64,000 nucleotides of DNA from Gonium pectorale (Eukaryota > Chlorophyta > Chlorophyceae > Chlamydomonadales > Volvocaceae), in the NCBI GenBank assembly GCA_001584585.1, contig LSYV01000056.1:423191-487190 (forward strand). The letters are read 5' to 3'. The notes under the pieces are model-generated. The model was given only the letters and a program-made list of their open reading frames with translations. It made no database searches and had not been told where the DNA came from. Each line of letters starts with the position of its first letter. Positions within the stretch are counted from its first letter, which is position 1. A program made the position numbers and the translations under genes. This document shows positions 11,613 through 21,400 of the stretch, piece after piece.

Positions 11613-13612
11613 CCGCAGTGAAAGTCATGTCGTCATACGGTTGGCACGGATGCTTGTGGGGGGGGGGGGTCATTGCGCGGCTGTCGTACCATGTATCGTA
11701 CGGCGCGCCCGGTAGGTCGCGGAGGGGTGGGATGTGAAAGAGAGGCTAAATGGGTGCGTGTGGGCCTGTGGCTGGCTCGTAGAGTAGGGGCGGGGGGCCG
11801 GGTTGGCCGCACATTGCTAGCGCCCTGGGGTGACGTGGAGACGTGGCAGGGCTGTTGGAGTAGGGTAGGCCGGGCTGTGGCCGTTTGGGCTGGTGGGGCA
11901 CCCGGCGCGCGCAGGGTGTGGCGTGGTGTGGTGGTATGAGTTGGCACCGCTGAGTGGTAGGGGGCCGTCCTACTGCAGCATGTGAGTGGTGATCAGGAAA
12001 CGAGTAATCACCAGTGGGGCATGGCTGCTAGGGGGAAAGGGAGGGCGGGAGGGGACAGCTAGGGAATCGCGGAGTTGCTGCCCGGCTTGGCTTGGCATGC
12101 CCGCCACAGCCGGCGCTGGTTGACAAGCTGCGCAGCCACGGAGGCAGGAGATCGGCACCGTTGGCGGCTGTTGCTGGCGGGTTGGGCGACCTGCCGTGTA
12201 GGGACTTCAAGGGCCACGTCGCTCCTGCCGCTGTTCCTGCCGAGCTGAGCGGCCGTGGCATAAAGCGCTGGCAGAGCACCCCATTATGCCGCAGGGACGA
12301 GCAGTGTTCAACCCTGCCTGATGTGCATCAACCGGCAGAATCGCCCCAGCGCACAGCTGGACAATCGCACGGTTTGGCAGGGCGGTTTGGAGGAGGAACC
12401 AATAGGGCCTGGAGCGCGCACAGTGTAGGGGAAAGAAGAAGGGTACCAACCTTGGTACGGCTTCTCTCTGCCCCGCCGACCCTCCTGCGCCTCCTGCCGT
12501 CGCGCGCCGCCTTCGCTCAGCAGTGCGTGGCAGCAACGGCCCGTACACGGAACATCCTCCGCCGAGCTCTTACAACGGACCCGTACGTGGACGACCCCTT
12601 TGCAGTCGCGGTCGTGGTCCCACGCTCCCACCTGCTGGCCTAGCACGGGTTGGCCACCGCCGCCGCGGCTCCGCACGCTACTTGCACCGCCGCTGTCACC
12701 CTCGTCTACACCATGGTGCCCCCGACACCCATCGAACCCGTGGCCTCCTCTGTTGCGCCCAATGAAAAAAGGCCACTATCGTTGCGCCCGAGCGAGCCTG
12801 CGCCGCCACGCAGCTTCCGCAGGACTGGCAGCCGTGAGCCGCCACTCGCCGGGCTCACCACCGCCGGGCTGCCTAATGCCCACGCGGCCCCGCTATGGAC
12901 TCTGCCCTCCATACATCGCCGCCACCGGGTCCACCGCTCACCAACGCCGCCCCACACCCGCCGAACTCACCGCCACCCCTGCCCGCCACATCCCGCTTCG
13001 GGCCCCACCCTCCTCCAGCCCCGTATCCACTGCCGGGCACCCTGGAGCGACCTCCGCCACCCAGCAGCCAGCGGACGCACGCTTCACCTTCGCCACTACC
13101 ACCACCGCCCCTAGCATCCGCCCACCGGCCTCTCGGCAAATCTATCCGCTGCCTTCGCCACCGCCGCCCCACGGCCCCTTGGCGTAGCTTGGCGTCTGGA
13201 CCTTGCAGACCTTGCGGCGCAGCGACCGCCTCGCCGCATGCGCAGCCGCTCCTGACTTCACCGGCCCCAAATCAAACTTGACACGAAATTTACAACCCGT
13301 ACATGGACTTCCATTGGACAGCACGCGTGCATGCATCCACCCCTGGGCACTTTCAGAGTAGGCCACACGGTTCGCTTCGCAAGCAGTTTAGCAGTTACAT
13401 TTTGGCCAGTATTAGCAAAGCGACGCCCAGGACAAAAGTGCAAGTTTGACCAGGTTGGATCCTGGGTAACAGGAGGGCAAGTGCCGTAGCCAATCGCCAC
13501 CAGTCCCTGCAAACGGCATACATTGCCTGTCTTTAAAGTAGGATGTACCTTGATAGGGTACGCCCGGAGGGAGGCCTATTAGCGCCCTGACGCCTGAGCG
13601 CCTAACCGTTAC
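11613..13612. other. intergenic: STPG-gene 3' flank and coding-like run of unknown origin
   Basis: No recognised gene. Bases about 12035-12255 resemble 18570-18765 (direct orientation; shared string ggcttggcatgcccgccaca). Bases about 12470-13187 show strongly GC3-biased frames in more than one phase (see findings) without a recognisable family. From about 13250 the sequence becomes less GC-rich; the promoter of the first methyltransferase copy must lie between there and 13713. Confidence 0.45.
12035..12255 (+). repeat. diverged repeat, partner at 18570-18765
   Basis: Both copies share the order ggaacagct-like / ggcttggcatgcccgccaca / ttgctggcgg / cgacatgccgtg-like / cggctgag blocks in the same orientation. 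By eye the match is good in blocks and gapped between them. This copy is the 3' flank of the STPG gene; the other lies next to an inverted STPG exon fragment. Confidence 0.65.
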
Positions 13613-13712
13613 TGCTTGGCAGAGCGCGTGTTCTTACCACATCTCCTTTCATGATAAGATATTCCCCATCTCGGTCACGAGTTATATGCACACTGGCTGA
13701 TCAGCAGCCATA

Positions 13713-15767
13713 ATGATGTCCGACGTCCGCTCGTCTATGATGGGTCCACATACCCGGACCCTGGTGACTGTGGTTATCCTTCTCACCATCTTTGTATATG
13801 GGGCTCAGAGGTTTCTCCTAGGAGCGTGTGGTGGCCAGCCTGCAAGTCCGCTCCGTCTGGGAGGCAACACGGGCTGGGCAGCCGAAGCCGCGCGAAACCT
13901 GTCCCACTGGCGCGCCGGCCTGTTCGAACGCACAGAGCAGGTAACTTGGCGGTGATCTGGCCTGGGTTGCGCAAGGGCACGGAGGTAACCGTTTCCCGCC
14001 TGCAGTTTATCGTGTCGAGGAACGACAGCGACAAGCCAGAAGCCCATGACCGCTACACGATCTTCCAGCCCTTCATCACGTGCCCACCAGGTGCGTTTGG
14101 AGATTGATCGGGGGTGTTCCGTGGCATGGCACGCCCCACCCGAGGCAGTGCGTTTTGGGCGCGGCCCCTGCCACAAGAAAGCCTTCAGGTGCGGGCAGCG
14201 GGGACAACTGCAGGGCAAGGCCATGAGGGGAACGAGGGCTTCAGGGATCTGGGTGAAGGCTGGAGCTGCTGGCTGGTCAGGCGGGGTCCGTTACGGCGCC
14301 GACGCGCCTAAAAGGTTGCCGTGTCACGGGCACGTACCCATACCCGTACCCATGGGGGAACACATGCAGGCCTCCGTCCACCACCACTCAAGCCACCCGC
14401 CAGCCCTTTCTCGCCTCTCCGCCTGTAACCTTTCCACAGAAAAAACCCGGCTGCACACCGTTGTGCCCCACCCGTTACCCCGGTGTGCACTTGTGGCCTA
14501 GCGACTGCATGCGGTGAACTTGTGAATAGCGGGCGTGGGCACTGTTCGAGTTCGTGCCGAGTGCCCACGCACGCCTTTCGATGCGCGCACATGCCCATCC
14601 AAGTGCCACGAATGATGTCAGTACAAAAAATGCCATGAAAGCTCGTAAGGAGTGCGCCTTCACGAGCGCCCTGCCTTTGTTGAGGGCACACCCTACTGTA
14701 CCTGGGAAGTACTTGACGTGACAAATTGTGGCAGGACGATACTTCAAAGCACGATTCGCCACATGCTTGCCGCCATCTGCACGCTGGAACCATGGGTCCT
14801 GAGGTCACCCCTGACCGGCACGCCCAATTCCCAACACGGACCCCCGCCTGCTACCACGGCCCGCAGAGAAGCCGCTCCGGCGCGTGGGTCCTGAGGGCGA
14901 CGGCGGCAAGTGGCTCTGCGACCCCACCGGTCTCAAGGCGCCCTGCGCCGTGCTGTCGCTCGGGAGTAAAATGGACTTTGGGTGGGCGGTGTGCGGGCAG
15001 GGTAGGGCCGGGAGTGGCGACTCCGGCTTTGTACTGTGCCGTCTCTTGGCTTTGAATCCCACGGGGCTGTGAACTTGTGCACTCCTTACGCCAACTGGAG
15101 ACGGGAGCGTGGGGTGTGGAGGATGGGGCCAAGTGGCATGCCAAAGGCCTGGGGCGATGGGCAATGCCCGCCATCCAGGAAGCGGCTTTGCATCGGCTTG
15201 TAGGCCCTCTCCGTCCACTGTCCCACAGCTCCACCAATGCTGAGCAACACCCCCCCCCCCAACATTATATCCCCGGTCCGCCTCAGGTTTGAGGAGGCGA
15301 TCCTGCGCGAGACTCCCTGCAGCGTGGTCACGGCCGACTGCACCGTCAGGGGGACCAAGCTGGGCGACCGACACACCTTCCTGCAGTCCTGCATCGGCGG
15401 CGCCAACCACAGCGCCGCGGACTCCAACATCCTCACCTACTCTGAGATGGTCCGGCGCGGGGGTCTGGACTCTGTGGCCATCCTCAAGATTGACGTGGAG
15501 GGCTACGAGTACCCCACGCTTTCGGAGTGGGAGTCGACGTCCCAGGGGCTGCCCGACCAGATCTCCATCGAGCTGCACTGGCGCAAGTTCAAAGCTACGC
15601 CGCACCCGGCGGGCTTGCCGATGCTGTATGGCCGCAAGGACTTTGGCGTCCTGGACCTGGCGCTCTTCATCTCACAACTGGTGGATCTGGGGTACGGCAT
15701 CGTCAACCAGGAGATCAACCCCTTCTGCCGCGTCTGCTCCGAGTTCACGTTTGTGCGCGTGCGTTGA
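13713..15767 (+). CDS. METTL24-like membrane-anchored methyltransferase, copy A
   Basis: A predicted S-adenosylmethionine-dependent methyltransferase of the Methyltransf_22 (METTL24-like) family; substrate unknown. Exons are 13713-13940, 14006-14090, 14867-14981 and 15287-15767, all in phase, giving 302 aa. Residues about 14-33 (LVTVVILLTIFVYGAQRFLL) form a single N-terminal membrane anchor, suggesting a type II protein with a lumenal catalytic domain. The domain begins near residue 105 with EKPLRRVG and GDGGKWLCDP, followed by AVLSLGSKMDFGFEEAIL, ADCTV and AILKIDVEGYE (211-217). In the motif I position the family reads SLGSN and copy B keeps Asn; here residue 139 is Lys. A candidate TGTAA poly(A) signal is at about 16560. 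The copy-B gene lies about 7.7 kb downstream in the same direction. The exon 3 acceptor (14866/14867) was fixed by phase and by an in-frame stop just upstream. Confidence 0.8.
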
Positions 15768-16271
15768 TCCAACGGCGGTGACTACGATGTACGGCATCGC
15801 CCAGCGTCCGTGTATGATGTGGCTCTGGCGTTGTGGTGTGCGCGCCGGGTTCCTCTCATCATGCCTGTGGTGGCGGAGTCCAACGCTTGAGCGTGGCGTC
15901 GGTGGGTCGGCCATGGCCTGGCTACAAACGAGCCTGGAGTTTGTTCCGCGCAAGGCCGCGCCCAGCGACGCCTAGTTGCGGGCTTCTCGTCGCCGAGCCA
16001 GACATGGCTTGAGTACCCTCCTGCCTCATGCGGGGGCGGCTACTGTGGCCATGGATGGAGTGGTGTCGGGGGGGCCTTGCTGTGAGCCATAGGCTAGAGG
16101 CTGGTGGGCATCCTTGACTGGTGTGTCCGCACTCGGCCCCGCACGATAACAGCAGCATCCGACCCGCACATGCAGCGGCTGGGCTACACCATGGTAACTT
16201 TCAAGGCCGTCTCGGAAGCATAGGATCTTGGCGGCGACTGGTGGGCACTGCAGGTGTGACAGCCGGGGGAG

Positions 16272-16390
16272 GAACGTCGCCTGCCCTGCTTTGTACCCAC
16301 CCGCCCGGCTGGAAACGTCGCGCCTTCGGGTGCATATGGCCGTAGAGGCGGCCTCCCTCCTTCTATGCAGACTTCCACTTTTTTTTCTAC
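16272..16390 (-). repeat. dispersed short repeat, copy 2 (reverse orientation)
   Basis: Read on the minus strand it has an A-rich start, then gcctctacggccatatg, ccgaaggcgcgacgtttcc, and a gggcgggtgggtac-like tail. The tail is also found in the copy at 35985-36085. Confidence 0.65.
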
Positions 16391-17754
16391 GATAAGTTGA
16401 CAACGACATGATAGCTGTGTCTGTCGGTCATACAGACTGACGACCTGAGGGCCCCACTCCCTCTGGGCCGGACGCATGTAGGGGAGATAACGCATGGAAG
16501 TATGCCGTGGGCTCATGCGCGGCCGCACTCGAACTCGGGCTGCTGGTGCAGAAACTGATGTGTAAATATACATACGGTTACATTGCAATGGCAGAAAGTA
16601 ATTTTGCCACCGAATGATCCTGGTCTGTGGGGTTGACCCTTCACCATGGTTTGGCCGGTTGGCTCGCATGTACCCACCCATGCCCCTGGTATTGGCGTTA
16701 GCTCGCCCGTGCCCCACCTCAAAACCGGCTTACCTGTGGCATCTCGCAGCACTCATTCGCAGCGGGCAGTGCTGATGTCGGTCGCGGCGTGCATGCCGCT
16801 GACCGCCGATACGGCAGAGCACGCTCACGCCAAGCACAGAAGACAAGACAGGCGTTACCTCGTTGCGCTAAAAACAAGCCTGCGCAGCCGCAACGGGCCG
16901 CCGTTCCATCGCATCGACCTACACGGGTGCTCACTTGCAATGTGGGCGGCCCACGGGTCGCAGCCAGATCATGTCCAAAGTATCCGTCAGCGGCCGACCC
17001 GCAAGTGGCCCACCGCCGCCGCCGCACGCCACACCCGGCGCTGGCGCAACCAGGGCATCCAACGGCCGGTGCCGCTGCAGCCTTTCCCCGCGGGCGCAGC
17101 AAACCTGCGGGCGGCAGCGACCCCGCCTGGCTTCCCTCTTCCCGTCGCCACCTCCATTGTGCAACCCCCCTTCAGGATCAAAACCAGCCATGAGCCACAA
17201 ACAAGGACAGCGAATACGCCTCACGGCAACCGCTGTAGCCCACACGTACAGCACCGTACAAGAGCTACAGCCGGGCCGGAGTCGATGTACTTGGCCCGCG
17301 GCCAGGACCCTGATTGATCGCGCTCCAGCTCCCCACGATGCCACGAACCGCCTGCCCGGCATCCAAAACCCACCACTCCCGACTGCGTGCTGCGGCCTGG
17401 AGGACCCGCTGTCCCCCGCAATTGGGCGCACACGCACTAGGGGCTCGCTGGGCGGGCCAGCAGACGATGTGCCAGTCGCGCCCACGCGCCTGCCCGACAG
17501 CCGCCACAGCCCTGCGGTCCTACCCCGGCAACCCACCGGTTCCAGGCCGGTACCAGACCGCCGTGACAAAGCCACCACACCTCATTATACCTCCTCAAGA
17601 CTGCCCACTTGTTGCCATCCCTCCCCACCGGAGATGACCGCCGCGGCCCTCTTCCCCGCCTCTTGACCCGCAACGCGCTCGCCCGTCGCCCAGAGCAGCA
17701 GTCAGCCGTAGTCCCGCGCGCGCAGCCGCGCAGCCCACCGGGGCCGCCGAGCAT

Positions 17755-17797
17755 TTACCCGCGCTGGCGTGGCACGCACTCGAGGACCACCTGCTAG
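17755..17797 (-). pseudogene. remnant of the CCT2 terminal exon in duplicate A
   Basis: On the minus strand the sequence still reads PRQRG followed by TAA (stop complement at 17755-17757), exactly as the end of the intact CCT2 exon at 25216-25299. About 55-60 bp of that exon, including the codons for [13 protein letters not shown], is missing, and the exon acceptor region has changed from ctgcag to ctagca-like. It is cut off from the rest of CCT2 and cannot be functional as CCT2. Confidence 0.8.
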
Positions 17798-18297
17798 GCC
17801 GGGCCGTGGGCGGTGTGTGGGTTAGGTATTCCAACCGCGAAACAGGCTAGGAGCTCGGAAGTACGGCAGCAAGCAGACAGAAACCTAGGTGGGCGTGCGT
17901 GGGTGGGTGTCAGGTGCCGGGTGCCCAGCCCGCACCAGTCGCTGAATGCGGGCTGCTGCTACCTAACCCGTACGCCGGTCTTATGGGGGACGGGAGGCAC
18001 GTCACCTGCCTTGCTCTGTACCCCAGTCACCTGCTCCTATTCGCACACCTCGCTCATGCATCAGCAAGAAAAAAGCTGTTGTAGATCGGTCAGGTACATG
18101 TTGAATGTATATGCTGTACCTAAACCTCCGCCTCTGAGATGTCCAGGGGAGATGCCTGACCGCCATGTCTTCGCCCCGAAAGGGGTGAAACAACCTCCGA
18201 TGCTCTCCTCCTCACAAAAATGAAACACTGCAATTGGGGAGCCACATGTCACATGCCACAATCCCCTGCACTCCGCGAGCATCGCCTCCCGTAGGCT

Positions 18298-18505
18298 GCT
18301 CGCTGCCCCCTGCCCCGCATCCCAGTCCCCCAGCCCCCCGCAGCAGCAGCCCCACCTGCCCTTCCGCCGCCGCCCCGCCTCGGCTCGTAGTGCGCGGGCC
18401 CGGGCAAGTCCGAGGCGACCTCGCCGCCCTCCGCCAGCACTCCCGGGATCCCCCTGCGCGGCGGCCCCTGCTGGTAGGGGAAGCGGCCCTTGGAGGGGGC
18501 CCCTA
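18298..18505 (-). pseudogene. inverted fragment of STPG-gene exon 9 and intron 9
   Basis: On the minus strand it reads GRFPYQ, then GIPGVLAEGGEVAS, PGPAHYEP and GGGGRAG, and continues into the intron sequence gtggggctgctgctgcgggg. This matches 10148-10352 of the STPG gene at high identity by eye, with small deletions that change the frame between the first two blocks. Retained intron sequence shows a DNA-level copy. It has no start codon or flanking exons. Confidence 0.9.
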
Positions 18506-18569
18506 CTGCATCGTTTGAGTCGCGGTGAGCAGATGAGTACGAACCGGTAGGCCCTGGCTGAGGTGGAGA

Positions 18570-18765
18570 GGGGGGGCGGGAGGGAACAACTGGGGAATAG
18601 CAGAGTTGCGTCGCTTGGCTTGGCTTGGCATGCCCGCCACAGCTGGGCAGAAAATTGACATAGCTGTCGACTATTGCTGGCGGTTTATGCGACATGCCGT
18701 GAAGAGACCGCGGGGGCACGTGACTCCTGCGGCAGTTGTGGGAACGTTTCGGCCCGGCTGAGTGG
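18570..18765 (+). repeat. diverged repeat, partner at 12035-12255
   Basis: Same blocks and orientation as the STPG-gene 3' flank copy, lying directly beside the inverted STPG exon fragment. Confidence 0.65.
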
Positions 18766-19128
18766 TGCCCCCACTGTCGCTGGGTCCCCGCTGAAGCTCA
18801 AGAGTTGAATCCAGAAAGTTAAATTGTGCAGATTATGACAGTGCACGTCGGGTTCCCGGTGCAGGCACGACGTCACGCGATATGTGACGTGGAGGGAATG
18901 TGACAGCACCCCTTGCCGTTTCCCTCCCTCCCCACCAGGTACCCTTTATTTCCCTGCCAACTTCAGCCCATGATCGAGCACTTTGGCGGCTCCCCAACGC
19001 TGGTCCATTATACTACTAGGATTCATTCTCATACACACGCTCACTCCGAACCTATCATACACGTTCTCCCCGTATGCTTGCTTCTTGTCACATCCTCCCG
19101 TCATGTGCCACGCCATGTTACGCGTCCG

Positions 19129-19690
19129 TCAAAGCCGGGGGGCCATGGACGAAATACGAGTGGTGGGGTGGGGTAACGGATCATGATTGCCGTCTGTACC
19201 CCGCTTCAGCGCCTGGCGCCGAAGAATGGCGTGCCTAGTGTCCCAGACAGCCTGCAAACAGGCTGCCACCTCAGGAGGCGGGGCCTCCTCCATAATCGTA
19301 ATCATGTCCCGGCGCCTGAACTGCAATGCGCCTTCGCGAAGGTGCTCATAGCACGGGCACTCATAAAACACATGCAGCTCGTCCTCCATCGCCTATTCGC
19401 CGTGGCATCACCGCACACCTTGCATGTCCGCTCGCACCTACCGTCTCCCAGCACCCCAAACGGAAGCGCGTGAGCGTCTGGTGCAGGCTAGGCGCCACCG
19501 CAGTTGTTCCGTGCACTGGATCACCCATCCCATGCACATACCAGCAAGGTTTAACCCCGGCCTCTCCGCAGGGGAACTCGCGGGGCGCACCATTCACATG
19601 CGGCAACCGCCTCCGCGCGTCTAGCCTGTCCGCATACGAGCCTAACACTTCCGAGATAGGTATAGTTAAGTCAGCAAAGTATGATGTCTG
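19129..19690 (-). mobile_element. decayed non-LTR (LINE) retrotransposon, C-terminal zinc-knuckle region
   Basis: The minus strand encodes the pattern that ends many plant and algal LINE reverse-transcriptase ORFs: LTRFRLGCWETV, then ERTCKVCGDATANR, then MEDELHVFYECPCYEHLREG. That is a Cys-x2-Cys then His-x4-Cys zinc-binding motif (zf-RVT). The three pieces lie in different frames, so at least two frameshifts are present between about 19390 and 19490. No reverse transcriptase or endonuclease domain was found upstream on the minus strand (19700-20350). It is a 5'-truncated, dead copy. Confidence 0.65.
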
Positions 19691-20683
19691 AGCGTTGGTC
19701 GCTAGCCTCTCGGGTGCCTTCATTCCAGCAAGATTCCCTTGGAAGCTTGCTCAAGTTAAGGGTGTTTTGATGCTCACCTCTCAGGTATTTGCCACCATCC
19801 ATTAACCTAACATTGCACTTGCTTCCCAATGACCCGCAGTGTGCTCTGTCCTGTTCGCTATAGGAGAGCCGGGAAGACTGCAGCCCAGGGGTACCATGAC
19901 CTGGGCTGACCAGCCTCGCTCTCTGGCACAACAGAGCTCTCCCCAGGAGCATCTTGTTTACACATTTCATGCACCTGGAAAAAAGTTGCCAGCCAGGCTA
20001 TCAGCTTGTAGGGTATATAAAACGACCGCCTCTGGCGGTATATGGAGGTTGCCGGCGGAGGAAGTTACGGAAACGGCTACACCAACAACTACTATCATGT
20101 ACGGCAAGATGGCGGTCTGGAAAACAGAGTTCCCATACAAACCCCTCGACCGAATTGCAATATCTGCAATTTCAGGGTATGGCGCCTTGACAAGTAGGGT
20201 GTGCGCTTTGCAAAGCACCAAAAAGGGCTCGGCCCGAATACACAGTGTGCTGCACGGTTTGTGCAATGGATTGCAGGGGACGGTTGACGTGAAGCCCAAC
20301 ACGTACGCTAAGCTGCTAGGGCAGTGGCGCTCCTCATAACCCAGTTGGCTCTGCACACTGGGCGGCTACTGGGGATTTGCTTTTGCTTACCAGGTGTCGC
20401 AGTACAACGGCACGCCCTGCCTTAAAGGAAGTATACTTCGTTATGTGAAACTAGGTTGGGTGGTGTGCAGCCGTGTGGGCTTACGGCACCTGGCCATGTC
20501 TTTGGGTGTGTAACCCAAGGACATACCTAGGTGCCCATCTGCCCAAGGGACAGGGCCGTGCCCTGCCGAGCTGCGCTGGACCGACAAGCTGCTCAACCCT
20601 GCACTGAAAGAGCCCTCCTTCCTCGAGGCCGTGTCATGCGTTGCGCCCACATCTCAGCAGCAGAAGCAAGCAGCAAGACGCGT

Positions 20684-20774
20684 CAGCGCCCCACGATGTC
20701 AAGCGCGTGTCAAGCATTGTGTGTATTACAGCGCCCCACGATGTTAAGCGCATGTCAGGCGGTGTGTGTGTGTT
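20684..20774. repeat. tandem repeat, 45-bp unit x 2
   Basis: Two adjacent units, each beginning cagcgccccacgatgt and ending in a gtgtgt run, with a few substitutions. Confidence 0.85.
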
Positions 20775-21400
20775 GTTGGCAAGGGCGATGCGAGGCCGGA
20801 TGCCATGTTAACCGGCAGCAACGGTGAACGGTTTGCGGCGACTGCATTTTCTATGAGTAGTGCTACCTACAGCAGCACTTCAAGCATAAACGAGGGCGAG
20901 AATGCTTCGAACTAGGAAAGTCTACAGTAGCAGTTTTCCTGTCGCGAGGCTCGAGTATCGTGGCTCCGGCTTTACACTAATGTATAGATGTGCATTAAGG
21001 GCATCGACTGCAACTATACGCATTGCGCGTGGTGATAGTCGGCCGACGGATTGACCAACAGACGGACGGACGGACGGACCATGGACCCCGGGGGCCTCGC
21101 CCCCGAAAGCCGCTACGCAGTGGGGGCCGAGCCCCAAAATTCGCGCGTGTCCGCCGTTTTCGGCCATTTCCGGCCGCGGGTTGTATGGGAACTTGTTCTT
21201 CCAGCCTCCATAATAAGTTCATGTAAAAGATCTTATGTTATTATAAGCATGCCCTTTAAAATTGCCGGGACGCCATTCTTTCGTAATGCCGGAAACCACC
21301 AATACTTGGCAGAGCTCCGTTTCTTGCCAAAGTCTCTAGGAGATCAAACTGTGTTCCGTTGTCGTTACGCGTATAGACACCTGGCTCATAAGCAGCCATA

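Larger units (their letters stand above)
13612..17985 (+). repeat. segmental duplicate A (METTL24-like gene plus CCT2 3'-end remnant)
   Basis: Matches 21300-25495 in the same orientation. Shared blocks in order: upstream of the gene (cttggcagagc, cagccataatgatg), all four exons and parts of introns, the downstream tacggc-tcgcccagcg block, the ggtgccgctgcagcct block (about 17070 and 24550), the ggaccctgattg block (about 17306 and 24787), the last CCT2 codons, and aagcagacagaaacct (about 17870 and 25395). The end points are approximate. Introns and flanks are included, so this is a DNA-level duplication and not retroposition. Confidence 0.85.
15768..17985. other. intergenic within duplicate A
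   Basis: 3' flank of methyltransferase copy A. It holds a reverse copy of the dispersed short repeat (16272-16390), GC-rich sequence homologous to the CCT2 3' flank in duplicate B (about 16840-17750), and the CCT2 terminal exon remnant (17755-17797). Long open frames here are unsupported: they are not kept open in copy B. Confidence 0.6.
17986..21300. other. spacer between the two segmental duplicates
   Basis: No intact gene. In order it holds an inverted fragment of STPG exon 9 plus intron (18298-18505), a piece of the STPG 3' flank (18570-18765), a decayed non-LTR retrotransposon tail on the minus strand (19129-19690), a 45-bp tandem repeat (20684-20774) and a GC-rich element around 21050-21180. 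Everything recognisable is rearranged or decayed. Confidence 0.7.

Noticed and set aside
14652..14894. Possible extra exon in methyltransferase intron 2 (FVEGTPYCTWEVLDV) open in both copies
   Set aside because: Both copies are similar because of the recent duplication. Including it would break the phase between exons 2 and 3 and separate the conserved Cys from EKPLRRVG.
16646..17666. Open frames of 223 and 243 codons downstream of methyltransferase copy A
   Set aside because: The homologous DNA in duplicate B (about 24.3-25.2 kb) has indels that break these frames, and there is no domain.
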